From: Cylindrobasidium torrendii FP15055 ss-10
Taxonomy: Eukaryota; Basidiomycota; Agaricomycetes; Agaricales; Physalacriaceae
Assembly (NCBI GenBank): GCA_000934385.1
Contig: KN880532.1
Coordinates: 9,318 to 73,317, forward strand
Direction of reading: 5' to 3'
DNA length: 64,000 bases
In this document: positions 45,835 through 55,707 of the stretch, piece after piece
How the letters are laid out: each line of letters starts with the position of its first letter
Numbering within the stretch: the stretch's first letter is position 1
Notes under the pieces: generated by a model
Databases searched by the model: none
The model's input: only the letters and a program-made list of their open reading frames with translations
What the model was told of the DNA's origin: nothing
Position numbers and translations under genes: made by a program

Positions 45835-47862
45835 TCACAACGATGCACATGACTTTAACGCACTAATCAACCGCTTCAAAATCTCAGCATCTTCCGGGAA
45901 GGCATCAGACATTGCTGGTGAGTATAATAATCGAGGCATGGCATCGTCGCCCTCGACAATGTCACTGAAATAAACGGGCATGGATGGGATTGTGTTGAAA
46001 AATTCGACGAGGTGTTCGGCCGCTGGTTTGACTGGGTTTATATTCTCCTCGGCTACGTCTGCTAAACGTCAGCATCTTGGTCAATATACGCGGATACACA
46101 ACAGACAGCGTTCGGTGCCATCCATGGCGAGGCAAGTGTAAAATGGCTGGCTGGAGCCGCGACCTAGCTGTTGAATACGCATGGACTGCTGCCAATTGTC
46201 GTCCATTTTGCAGTGGTTCTGTAAACGGATACTGAGCTACAATTCATTCGTGTTCACGACAATCGAGACCCACATCCCAACCAACGATACACCCAATGTA
46301 TTTCAAGCTCTTATGCCTGAAAACTAGGCCCACTGGGTATTGGACATGTTGGTTCTCTGGCGCCGACCGTAAGCAAGGCGCACACGTTGCTTCATGCGCC
46401 TTCATAGCCTCCCTGTATTTCATATTGAACCCTGTATGGATGGGATGTCCTATAGGGTAACGTGGTTCCCAAAAGTCGGGAATGAGCGTGAAAGCGTCGG
46501 TGAGGCCCATATGGCTGACAAGCTGCGTGACGAAATGCTCTCGGGAGGCAAAGAGGAGAAAGATGGAGAAGGCGGCATACAGTGGTCCCATAGCCCTATT
46601 TTCAGCGGTGGGGTCATTATGGTACGTGGTGATGATGTTGCGTGATGTCCGAATGAGCATACCCTGCGGAGGGGCGGGCAGGATGTACGAATCGAGGTCT
46701 TGAGGAGAGACTCCCGTTTGCAGTATGCGTTCGATAATATCACCATGAAGGTTCAGGATTGCTTTGTGGTCGGCGCCAAATACGTCGACGTAGAAGTCCT
46801 CTTCCTCTTCACGCGGAGAGCGGATGTGAGCTTTGACGCGTCCGGGGAAGTCAATTGGGGATGCCTGAATGCCAATATCGCGCGCGAGAGCAACAAAGAT
46901 GTGGATGAGAGAAATGGGGATAGACTCCTTGTTGGTGGTGAGATAGGTGTGTGGGAAAATGTTCTCCATTACATGAAAGTTAACATCTAAAGAGATTCAG
47001 TGGTGCATATACACAGGGCAGACGAACACGCACGAGATGCTGGTCCAAATCCTTCAACTTTCATGAAGCTGCAAATAGTCTTACAAATTCCACGCAGGTC
47101 GTAGCTTGGCTCAGTGGGGTCGTAAACGCATTTATTGTCTTCCAAGTAGATTCGACATGCCCGCTTGAGATCCGAGAGTAAGTTGTCGACCTAGATATCG
47201 GTTAGAACATTTCGTTCGGCCACAGATTGACACACCTTCAAATGGGACTCGCCCAGAAAGCTGGATAAGGCCGAGAAAGACGTCTCAAATGACACATCTC
47301 CTTCATCGCGCCTCAAGTTGTCCCACAAGCCTAGAGCATACCGTCTGTGTATGGCACTTGTTACGGAGCGTGCCCAATATTTCCTGGTGATTGCAAAGTG
47401 TGCTATGACTTCCTCGTCCTCGCGGGCGCAGGCATCCGATGACCACAGTGTGAAATCCCGTATGCGCCTAGGTGTAGGTTGTTCACATTCGATGGTCAGA
47501 GCATCGATTACGTCGAACCCCATGTCATAAAGCGAGCGAATATGCTTTGGTTGGTCGTTCCGTCGTCTCACAATCTTGTCAAGGATGGCAAGTGCGAGAC
47601 AATCCAGCTTTCGTCGTTCGAGATAGAGACTTCTCCAGTCGCCTTGGGTCCTTTCTAGGCGCTCTTCCTCGCAGCCTTCGTCGCTGTGTTGATACCGGGC
47701 CTGATAATGAGGTTTCCACAACGAGGATACACTGGCGGCTTCGCGCAAGAGAGAGTTACTCTCTGAGAAAGCTTGAAACACAGCAATGGATGCATCCGAC
47801 GAGGGCGAAGGTGGCAGAAATGCCAAAATATGGATGAGCACATCAAGAGGGAGCTCCGGCAT
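45835..47862 (-). CDS. FBXO21-like protein: F-box, transglutaminase-like and YccV/HspQ-like domains
   Basis: A presumed SCF adaptor. Five exons (47862-47236, 47190-47085, 46986-46274, 46218-46107, 46058-45835) join to 593 residues. The F-box opens at the start, PELPLDVLIHILAFLPP. The middle contains the transglutaminase-like (SirB1-type) domain: YVNFHVMENIFPHTYLTTNKESIPISLIHIFVALARDIGI and FYVDVFG. The C-terminal YccV/HspQ-like barrel reads YPVGLVFRHKSLKYIGCIVGWD, WQQSMRIQQLGRGSSQPFYTCLAMDG and RYVAEENINPVKP. This order is that of animal FBXO21, so the identification is firm; the F-box start at 47862 is the only Met that keeps the whole F-box. Downstream of and tandem with RRP1. Confidence 0.88.
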
Positions 47863-47981
47863 GGTGGTAAGACAGAAGGTAATGCAACCGATCCGAGCCC
47901 CGCACCAATGCAGAGAACACATTATTTTGGCATGGTGGTATAGTACATACAAGATCAATCTACATAAAACCCAGAAATACA

Positions 47982-49095
47982 TCACTCATCGTCCAAGTCG
48001 CTGCCCATCTCGTTGTACAGCGCATAGAATCTTCGCCGACTTGCGGCCTGAGTCTCTGGCTCACTGGCCTTTGCGAATATCCGTCGCAGCAGCTGGACAC
48101 GCAGAACACCCTTTTCTAGTGGTTTTGAGCTCTCTTTGCACTCTCCGCATGCGTTGGATAACACTTGACTGTAGGCCGAGTCTGATACGCTTTGGTCTAG
48201 CCGTACACGCTTCGCCCGGGGTTGTTCGTCCTCGTCCTGTTCCGGAGATAATTCGGAGAGCACTGGACGAAGAAAGACATTCTCTATCCGCGCGTATGTT
48301 GGCGCTTTTGGTGTACGGGCAGCGAGGAGGATGAATGGCGAGAGCAGGGTGCATACAGGAACTGGTTTTGAGTCGGACTTGGCCAATGCCTTCCCGAGTT
48401 CCTCCATGTAAATATCACAGAAATGATATTGGAGACTGATTGGGGTTTTGGGAGTATTGCTTTCATTCAAAGGTAAGGTCTTGGCCATGAACTGAGAATT
48501 GTTACGCACTGTAAAGGTCCACCTTCTTTGGAAAGGATATCGTTATACTCTTCTACAGCATCCTTGCTCCATCCCTCCCGGATGAGGAATCTGAATGTGG
48601 CATTCACGAAGCGCCGCACGAGCATCAAGTACTTGTCCAATCTAGCCGATTGTTAAGAAATGGAAATTTATTGCTCCTCTGGAACACACCTGAGACGGTC
48701 GATACCTCCCCATTCCCGAACGTGGCATTGCCAGAATCCGTCGAGAAATGCAAGGGATGCGCTCGGAGATGTAATGGTGATGATGAGCTCTGCCAATTCA
48801 CTTGCAAGAGCTTGTTGCACTAAAGGCTTGTCCGACATCCAGAAACCTGACTGGTTCGACACGCTATACTTTGAGGGTGGTTGTGAACTCACAGTAGAAT
48901 ATCCCTTTCCATAACTTCGCTATCTCAGACGGTGGTAGAACATTATCACTATCCGACAGAAATTCGGACAGTTGTTTGATTGCTTTGTCGCGCACTGTCT
49001 TCTCTGGGCGACAAGGCGTTAGATTTGGTTCACTGTCGACCATTTATATGCGCACCAGTCGATGCGAAGTATTTTCCAAGCGGAGGAGCGGCCAT
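47982..49095 (-). CDS. RRP1: Nucleolar protein Nop52/Rrp1
   Basis: It acts in 60S ribosomal subunit biogenesis, in cleavage within ITS1/ITS2. The start MAAPPLGKYFAST at 49095 splices after 40 nt to EKTVRDKAIKQLSEFLSDSDNVLPPSEIAKLWKGIFYC, then FWMSDKPLVQQALASELAEL, FLDGFWQCHVREWGGIDRLR, LDKYLMLVRRFVNATFRFL, and IREGWSKDAVEEYNDIL. These are the Nop52-domain blocks in order. The later part has HFCDIYMEELGKAL, a small basic/acidic region EDEQPRAKRVRLD and the end YNEMGSDLDDE. Length is about 370 residues over six or so exons. It is divergent from HIU hydrolase across 156 bp. Confidence 0.9.
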
Positions 49096-49251
49096 AGTCG
49101 AAGTACAAATGGTGGTAGAGGCCAGTTGAAAGTCCAAAAATTGACCGTTGATGCGATCAATCACATCGCGAATGACATCACGAGGACATTGAGACGCGCT
49201 CACCCCAACGCTCACCACACGCGTCTGGATCGAACAACCCTTCCGACGACG
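49096..49251. promoter_or_regulatory. Short bidirectional promoter RRP1 / HIU hydrolase
   Basis: Only 156 bp separate the two divergent start codons, so the genes must share core promoter sequence. No clear TATA box is visible; short GACG/GATGTCA-like elements occur on both sides. Confidence 0.55.
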
Positions 49252-49766
49252 ATGATGTCGCCCATAACCTGCCACAGTATGGCAAAATATTCATTGACTA
49301 TCTGGTCTCATGATGAGCCACAGTCCTCGACTCAAGCGCCGGGCGTCCGGTACCAGATGTGAAGATACAGCTTCAACGCCTGAGCAATGAATTTGGCACG
49401 TTCCAGCCTGTTTCCGAAGGGTAAGCAACCTCAGCAAGGTTGGATTTTAGGCGCTACATAATGCATTCTCAGAGTAACCAACGCCGACGGCCGATGCCTG
49501 GATTTGCTATCCAACGCTTCTGCAGACATCAAGTTCACTCCCGGGCCATACAAGATAATCTTCAGGGTCAAGGAGTACTTCGAGAAAAAGAACCAGAAAT
49601 GTTTCTATCCCTGGGTTGAGGTGCGCACGACTATGCAGAGCGCGCGATGCATACGCTTACTACTCCGTGCACACAGATAACTTTCGAGGTCGAAAATACC
49701 GACGAGCACTACCACATCCCCCTTCTTATCAGCCCATATTCCTTCACAACATACAGAGGAAGCTGA
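49252..49766 (+). CDS. 5-hydroxyisourate hydrolase (transthyretin-like family)
   Basis: It converts 5-hydroxyisourate to OHCU in the uricase pathway of purine breakdown. Four exons (49252-49276, 49324-49420, 49473-49620, 49677-49766) join to 119 residues, the normal size. The N-terminal signature MSPITCHILDSSAGRP contains the catalytic His. The middle reads KIQLQRLSNEFGTFQ, VTNADGRCLDLL and FTPGPYKIIFRVKEYF. The C-terminus HYHIPLLISPYSFTTYRGS is the family tetrapeptide YRGS with its preceding histidines and arginine. No PTS1 or PTS2 signal is visible, so it is probably cytosolic. Met1 or Met2 (ATGATG) may start translation. Confidence 0.95.
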
Positions 49767-49969
49767 ATGTCATTAATGCCTGAAACTTCAACGTTAAGAG
49801 GTCAACAATCGATTAAGTATATCGCCGTCTATGTACCGCGCGGGATCTATCTAGGATTCGAGATAGAGAAATGCAAGGAGAAGTGACGATGTATGGGCAG
49901 AAGGTATGAGATGCGCAAGTGACAATAGCATGAAAGTGTGAATTAGGAGATTGGTCCATCGTAAGGCGT

Positions 49970-50776
49970 CTATCGGAGAACGTTGTCGTATTGTTGCCCT
50001 TTGAGGCTGCCTCCGCGCATCGATGACTTCACGTTCTGCAGGAACTGGTCGCGGTTCTTCGTCATCTCCAATGCGGCCTCTATGGAATGTGGTCAGGAGG
50101 AAACAACAGGGAAGGGCGCAGTCAACGCACCCTTGTTCAAAGGATCATCTGCATTGGGCTCAAGGAAGAGGTATTGCAATCCAACCATGACTGAGTTCAA
50201 GTTGAGGACAGGCTTCCAGTCTTCTCGAAGAATGTTCAGGCAAACGTTGCCCTCAAGGTCGACGTTAGGGTGGTAGATCTATCGCATGTGATCAGCATGT
50301 TACTACTAGCGTGTAGACGCTGCAGAACACGCACCGTCTGTAAGCACTTGACCTTTGGCGGGTCGTGTGGGTAGTTGTTGTTTATGGTGAACGAGAAGTT
50401 GAAAGAACCACCCTTGTACATCCCTACCGAGCCGCGCCAATAGTTTAGCATATATCCCGAGATTGTGCAAAAAGAAGAGACCCACCCTCGTCGGGCTTGA
50501 TGTTGAGAGTGAAGTTGAGGAGATCAGCGGGATCAGGGAAGTTTGTGGTCATTGTTGACGGGAGGTCCAGCTCGGTAAGATCTAAACGGCGAGAGCTCTT
50601 AGCGTCAATCCAAATGTACAATATAGCAAACACACCTTTCTGGACACGAATCTGCGCCGCGCTGACCTTTGGCTTCTTCTTCGCTGCCGCGTCCTCGTTC
50701 TTCTTCATGCTCCATATCTACGATTTTCGTTTAGGCGGCATGCAGAATGTGACGGCGATGGGTGCACCTTGATCAT
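49970..50776 (-). CDS. UBC12: NEDD8-conjugating enzyme Ubc12
   Basis: An E2 that receives NEDD8/Rub1 from the Ula1-Uba3 E1 and passes it to cullins. Six exons (50776-50768, 50717-50636, 50581-50486, 50423-50335, 50278-50131, 50079-49970) join exactly to 177 residues. The first exon is only 9 nt (MIK), joined to [16 protein letters not shown]; the MIK-type N-terminus is a family hallmark used for E1 docking and N-acetylation. Core motifs: [37 protein letters not shown] with the catalytic Cys, and [17 protein letters not shown]. The end [16 protein letters not shown] also fits Ubc12. It functions with the F-box proteins in this window only in the general sense of activating SCF. Confidence 0.95.
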
Positions 50777-51048
50777 CGTGGAGGTCCGGCGGAGTGGCTT
50801 GAGTCAGTGGTGGTGGTCGCTTGGTGAGATGAATGGGATGGGACACAGCCACAAGCCACCGTAGTCAATTGACTCTCGAAGGTTCGAATCAGCCCTGCTG
50901 CCCCCTCCCGTTTTTCGCGTGTAGACTTGCAGGCGCTGTGACCAAAGTGAAGTTGCTCCAGAGACAATGTTATTTGAGTACATATGCGTATTACAATATG
51001 GTACATGTGTGAATAGCTGGAATCGTACTAAAAGGCACATATGATACA

Positions 51049-52449
51049 TTACATAGAAGTAAATTCCCACTCGAAAATCTGTCCCCTACTGCACGTGTCC
51101 ATGAGCTGGATTTTGACTGTTATATCTTCTCTACGGCTGAGTGAAGTCTTTAACTGCCGCAGCTCGTGTGAGTTCCCGAGCGCATTCAAGTCCAACGCAT
51201 GAGAATCGTCATCAAACCGTTCCGCACAGAGGTCAACGACGACTGTCCTGAGCTCTGTACTCGCCGATGTGATGATGCAACCCACTGCGTGTAGAATGCT
51301 GCGGTAAAATCGAGTGCAGTGCATGGCCTCCGCTTCTTCTAGTGTAAGGGAGATCACAAGGTGAGAAAGACGAGGCAGAGCATTCGTCTGCCATAGTGGA
51401 GAAAGAAAGGCCTTCAAGTTGTCTACTTCGGCATACCCTGAAATTTCGAGTCGCTGCAGTTGGCCTAGCAGAAAAACCATACTGCGTATCTCATCGAGTA
51501 GTGTCGAAGATATGCCGTCGAGGATGATAGCTAGGCTAGTCAGAGAACATCGAGAGAGCTGGATACAGTCTAGAAGAATTTTGATGGTATCGCCGTTTGC
51601 GGCGACCTTGCGGAGGGATGGTAGATATAGCGGTGCCGACCAGGCTGCATTGTGCCCAAATTCCAGCTCTTGCAAGTGCAAACCATTGATCACTGGCCCC
51701 GCGGGAATATATGGGTCACCATGTACGGTGAGCTTGCGCATTGCAGGAGATGCCAACATGTCGCGAACGGTGTCGAAGCAGGCCATCGCAGATGTCCGAC
51801 CCGTAGTGCAGTAATGCAGCCCTGCTTCCACAATTTGACCCCATGGGAAGCGCACTGGTAATAGTTGTGTGTTAAAATCCACCCTACGTAGAGCGGGGGC
51901 ATCCTCAAAGGCTTCTGAGATGGCCTTGAAATAGGCGTTGTGCCCGTCCAGAAGGACTGGCGAGCTTGGAAGAAATCGGAAGGTCTCCAACATGGGAATG
52001 TGGTTCCTCATGGCGCGAAATTCAAATTGCTGTGGTGGGTCGGTACAGCCCAAGGAAAGGGTGCGCCAGCGATGGGAGTCTACGAGAAGGAGGCCGCCCA
52101 CCTCTTCCCACCCACGGTCAGAGATATTGATATCGAGAGGGGCGCTTTTCGAAAAGCTGAGGGCACCGTGCACATAACGGCGGACGGCGGCTGGGTCGAC
52201 CACTGGCACTGGCCCGGGCGCTCTGGGGTCATTTGATGGCCAGATGAGGTGGATGGAGGACCACAAGTGCGGGGTTGATATCGCCACGGTGCGCCAAGAG
52301 CGAGATACTTTCATAAGGGTGTGTTGAAAGGGGAGGATAATCCGCGATGGGAGGACGCCAAGTCGATATTCGCCTTGGTTGGTTGATGAGACCAGAAGGC
52401 TGAATATCAACTGCAGGACTTCGAATGGGAGAGTTTCGATGGGCGACAT
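51049..52449 (-). CDS. F-box domain protein
   Basis: A single-exon 466-residue frame starting MSPIETLPFEVLQLIFSLL, a typical agaricomycete F-box, followed by VSRSWRTVAISTPHLWSSIHL. The rest carries leucine-rich, LRR-like repeats (for example LHLQELEFGHN, LYLPSLRKVAANGD, LQRLEISGYAEVDNL) suggesting a curved substrate-binding region. The open frame extends upstream to 52692, but that part has no F-box similarity and the start at 52449 precedes the domain directly. The target is unknown; it is one of an expanded fungal family and is not closely similar to the F-box gene at 31.9 kb. Confidence 0.85.
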   Translation of the reverse strand: MSPIETLPFEVLQLIFSLLVSSTNQGEYRLGVLPSRIILPFQHTLMKVSRSWRTVAISTPHLWSSIHLIWPSNDPRAPGPVPVVDPAAVRRYVHGALSFSKSAPLDINISDRGWEEVGGLLLVDSHRWRTLSLGCTDPPQQFEFRAMRNHIPMLETFRFLPSSPVLLDGHNAYFKAISEAFEDAPALRRVDFNTQLLPVRFPWGQIVEAGLHYCTTGRTSAMACFDTVRDMLASPAMRKLTVHGDPYIPAGPVINGLHLQELEFGHNAAWSAPLYLPSLRKVAANGDTIKILLDCIQLSRCSLTSLAIILDGISSTLLDEIRSMVFLLGQLQRLEISGYAEVDNLKAFLSPLWQTNALPRLSHLVISLTLEEAEAMHCTRFYRSILHAVGCIITSASTELRTVVVDLCAERFDDDSHALDLNALGNSHELRQLKTSLSRREDITVKIQLMDTCSRGQIFEWEFTSM

Positions 52450-53013
52450 GTTGGAGCGACGTTTGTAGTGTGAAAGGGGATGATGAGAGTCCGGAACAGA
52501 GAGTGAGACTTGAAAGTTGACGGTATTGTTGTGATCGGGTCGGCACTTCGGCCTAGCTTCCAATTCCAAACAATTGCTGCAATATGGTATGATGGCTTCA
52601 AAGATTCTTTGAGAAATGCAGTCACCTAGTCTCCGCTGTAGCTTGTTGTATGCACACCAAAGTATAGATGTTGTAAGTATCCCTCCAATCACCGTTTAAT
52701 CACGAAGCTATTAGCGTACTACGTTTTAGAGGCAGACTACATAACTTATTATCGCACGGACAGTAATTTTGTATCATGGCGATTCTGTAAGTTGAACAAG
52801 TGTAGAGAGATACGACATTTGAAGAGGCGCTTAGACTTTCATAGGCGTGTTCGCACTGAGTAGATCGGGCGCAGATCGAAACACGGCCACTAATTAATAG
52901 GTGATGCTTGCTAGGAAAGGATTCTTCTGCCTACGGCCTCCATCTACGCTCTCTAACTTTCAGTTTCGATTTTATCTTCCTGGTCCGATTGTCTTCACGT
53001 CTGTGCGCGCTCA
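52450..53013. other. Divergent intergenic region
   Basis: It lies between the minus-strand F-box gene and the plus-strand coiled-coil protein gene. A pyrimidine-rich tract (about 52950-53000) precedes the latter's start. Nothing else is recognised. Confidence 0.5.
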
Positions 53014-55473
53014 ATGGACAGGCAGGCCTCTGGCTCGGCGCTTTCGCCTAGGATGTCAATGAGGGGAAGCAGGCTGGCGCCAATGGGCCCGCGGCTGCGA
53101 CAGAGCTCGGCCATGATGGCCCTTGACTCAGAGTCGGGACCCAGCCGCGCATCTGGTATGCACTCTCCTCGGTCCTCCAACTTCAGCGACGATTCACGTG
53201 GAACGCCGCCGATGTCGCCGAACGACCCCGGAATTTCTCCACCACAAGAGGTCTCAGCACTCCCAGCCATAGGCGACCTACCTGCAGCCAGTCCCGCCTC
53301 TTCACTACGCACATTTCTTCCGCCACCACCCCCGCCGCCTCTGAGTGAACCCATTATGAACATAATAACGGAAGAAGACAACCACGATCCACCTCCGGAT
53401 ATAGATGCACCTAGTTATGCGCCCCCATCTACCCCAACATCGCGAACAGCTCCACCAATATCAGCCTCGCCGCCCCGTACGGTGTTTACACCTTCGCCCA
53501 CACCTAGCCGCGCTTCGCCAAAGGCAGCACCAGTGTCCCTACCTTCCGCACCGCCTGTGACCTTCGAATCAGCCTCTGTCCAATGGAAGGGCCTACCTCT
53601 GGAAGCCGCTCTTTGTGCGTCTCTGCTCTTGTCATGCGCGTGCTCGACTAACCTTCAGCAGGGACACTTGAATCTCACGAACTACAAAACATAGTCTCAC
53701 GCGCCATCCGGTCCAGTGCTCAAGAAAGTTTTATCCGCTTGTTGTCTGTTGAGAATCTGGATACCGTGCTACCCGCAGAACTGGAGCGTCTCGATACTGC
53801 AAAAATGGTTGCCCAATCACAATACCGTTTCAATGTTCACCGTCGCACGATGCTCCTTCAAGCCTTGGTATCGCTCAGTTCGGTGGGAGCCGACAAAGAG
53901 AAGGATGGGGGTGGAACCCTCATTGCTGGCCTGGCCAAGCAATTGGCCGAGGTGACTGCGGCTTGGTGCGTGGTCGGTGCGACAAGCAGACTCCGAAACT
54001 AACATTGTCATCTTCAGTGACTCTCTTACAGAACAACTTGTAACTATCTCCGACCAAGTACGACAAATTCAGAGGCTGCTCGACGTGCATTGGGGAAGCG
54101 CTTTGGCTATTGCACTACGAAAGGCATGTAGCTTTCGACCTCGACCACATATGACCCTCATTCGCTGACTCGCATATAGCTCAATGGAAGCTATGGCAAG
54201 CGGACCGCCGAACTGCGAGATGCGAAAGGGCGCATTGGACATCTCGAGGCAGAACTGAGTGATGCCTGGAAAGAGGCAGAGAAATTGGCCCGCGAAATTG
54301 ACGAATTGGAGGAAGATGACGATACAGATTTTGACCCTGAGGAAGAAACCGGCATAATTGGGACTGCACAAATTGTCTCTCTGCCATCACCCACCGCTCA
54401 AGTGACCAACATACCTGGCAGACAGAGATTACAGCATTTAAGTCACATCGACACGGAAAATCCTGGGCCTCCTCCTCAATCTCCTCTGCCTCTTTCCCCT
54501 CTGATGATTTCACCCGCTGCGCCTAAAATGCCATTCTCGCTTACCCCGCCACCACTACAAAGCCGGTTTCGACGTCGAAATCCGGTAGACGTACCCCAAC
54601 CTATAGAGGCCTGCGAATCCTCAGAGGGGGAAGAAGCTGATGAACAAGCCATTGCATCTGAGATACCGGCTGCTGAAGCACTCGTCGGGGAGCCTGATGT
54701 TGTCGCATTTCCTGTTGAGCAACCTCAGTCAAATGTCGGCGAAGAGGCGGAATCTGACCGTGTCAGTCTGCGGAGCAACAAGTCGGCGAAGAGCACCAAG
54801 AGTCAACGGGGAGAACGTCGCGTTGACATGGTCTCAGCTGCACGCCGACGCAGCTTGCGAAGGACAGAGGGTAGTCTGCGTCTGCCATGGCGGGTCAACA
54901 CAGCCCACATTGAGCATCCTCCTGTCCCCGACATACCGCAGGAATTTTCACCAGCCACAGCCCGCCCCCCATCTAACGACAGCCATGAGCCTATCGTTTT
55001 CCAGCAACCCCGTCACCCAAGGAGCACGTTGGATGATATCGAGATCGTACCGCGAGAACCAGCAGAATTGCGCGAGGGGAACACCACAACGGACGATATG
55101 TATATCATGCCTTTGCGGGACAATGAAATGAAACCAGGGCAAAAGAAAATGGCGCGTCGATCTGCGGACAATATCTTTGCCACTGGTGCGGGGTTTATGG
55201 GCGTCCCAAGAACTGGTGAGTAAATGGCCTTTGCGCTCTCTGCTCATGTACAATGTCTAATCAATTCTTCAAGGGCAATCCAGCATCCCATCTATCTGGA
55301 AGAACACTGATACGCCACAGACACCGGCTGAGCGGGTGGCCTCGATGGGGCAGTCTCGACTAACAGACAAGGGAGGCTCCCTTGGGAAGTTCAAGTCACT
55401 CAGCAAGCGCTACTCCCTCCCACTGAATGCTCTCGCGAGGACATTCTCTACCCGATCAAGCGGTTCACGGTAA
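53014..55473 (+). CDS. Large disordered protein with central helical/coiled-coil region, unknown function
   Basis: Five exons (53014-53614, 53662-53965, 54018-54123, 54180-55215, 55274-55473) join to 748 residues. Residues 1-200 are Ser/Pro-rich with PPPPPPP and TPSPTPSR runs. A helical region follows: WTLESHELQNIVSRAIRSS, SFIRLLSVENLDTVLPAELERLD, KMVAQSQYRFNVHRRTMLLQALVSL, DQVRQIQRLLDVHWGSALAIALRK and the coiled coil RDAKGRIGHLEAELSDAWKEAEKLAREIDEL. An acidic stretch EEDDDTDFDPEEE and a second disordered part end in a basic tail KSLSKRYSLPLNALARTFS. I do not recognise the family. The intron after exon 3 uses a GC donor (AAG|GCATGT), since only that keeps frame. Confidence 0.75.
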
Positions 55474-55707
55474 TATCATACGCTTTTGTCACAACTGCTC
55501 TCTGCACAATATGTAGCTATACTCCCGTCCTTTTGCGGTTTTGCAATGCTTTGAAATTTTAAACATACCAAGATCGGTAATACTGTTGTTAGACACCGTT
55601 GAGGGTACCTACTAGTACAGAACTCTACCCACGTACGCTATCGTACTTTCTAAAGCTACTCATACCGAAGGGTCCTGGAGACCTGCCCAATCTACTATCC
55701 ATGCTTC

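Noticed and set aside
50800..50930. GGTTCGAATC near 50880 looking like a tRNA B box
   Set aside because: The bases flanking the loop do not form a 5-bp T stem, no matching A box or acceptor stem is found, and the site lies in the 5' flank of Ubc12.
52450..52692. N-terminal extension of the F-box ORF
   Set aside because: The extra 81 codons show no similarity to the family and sit in the likely promoter; the domain begins directly after the Met at 52449.
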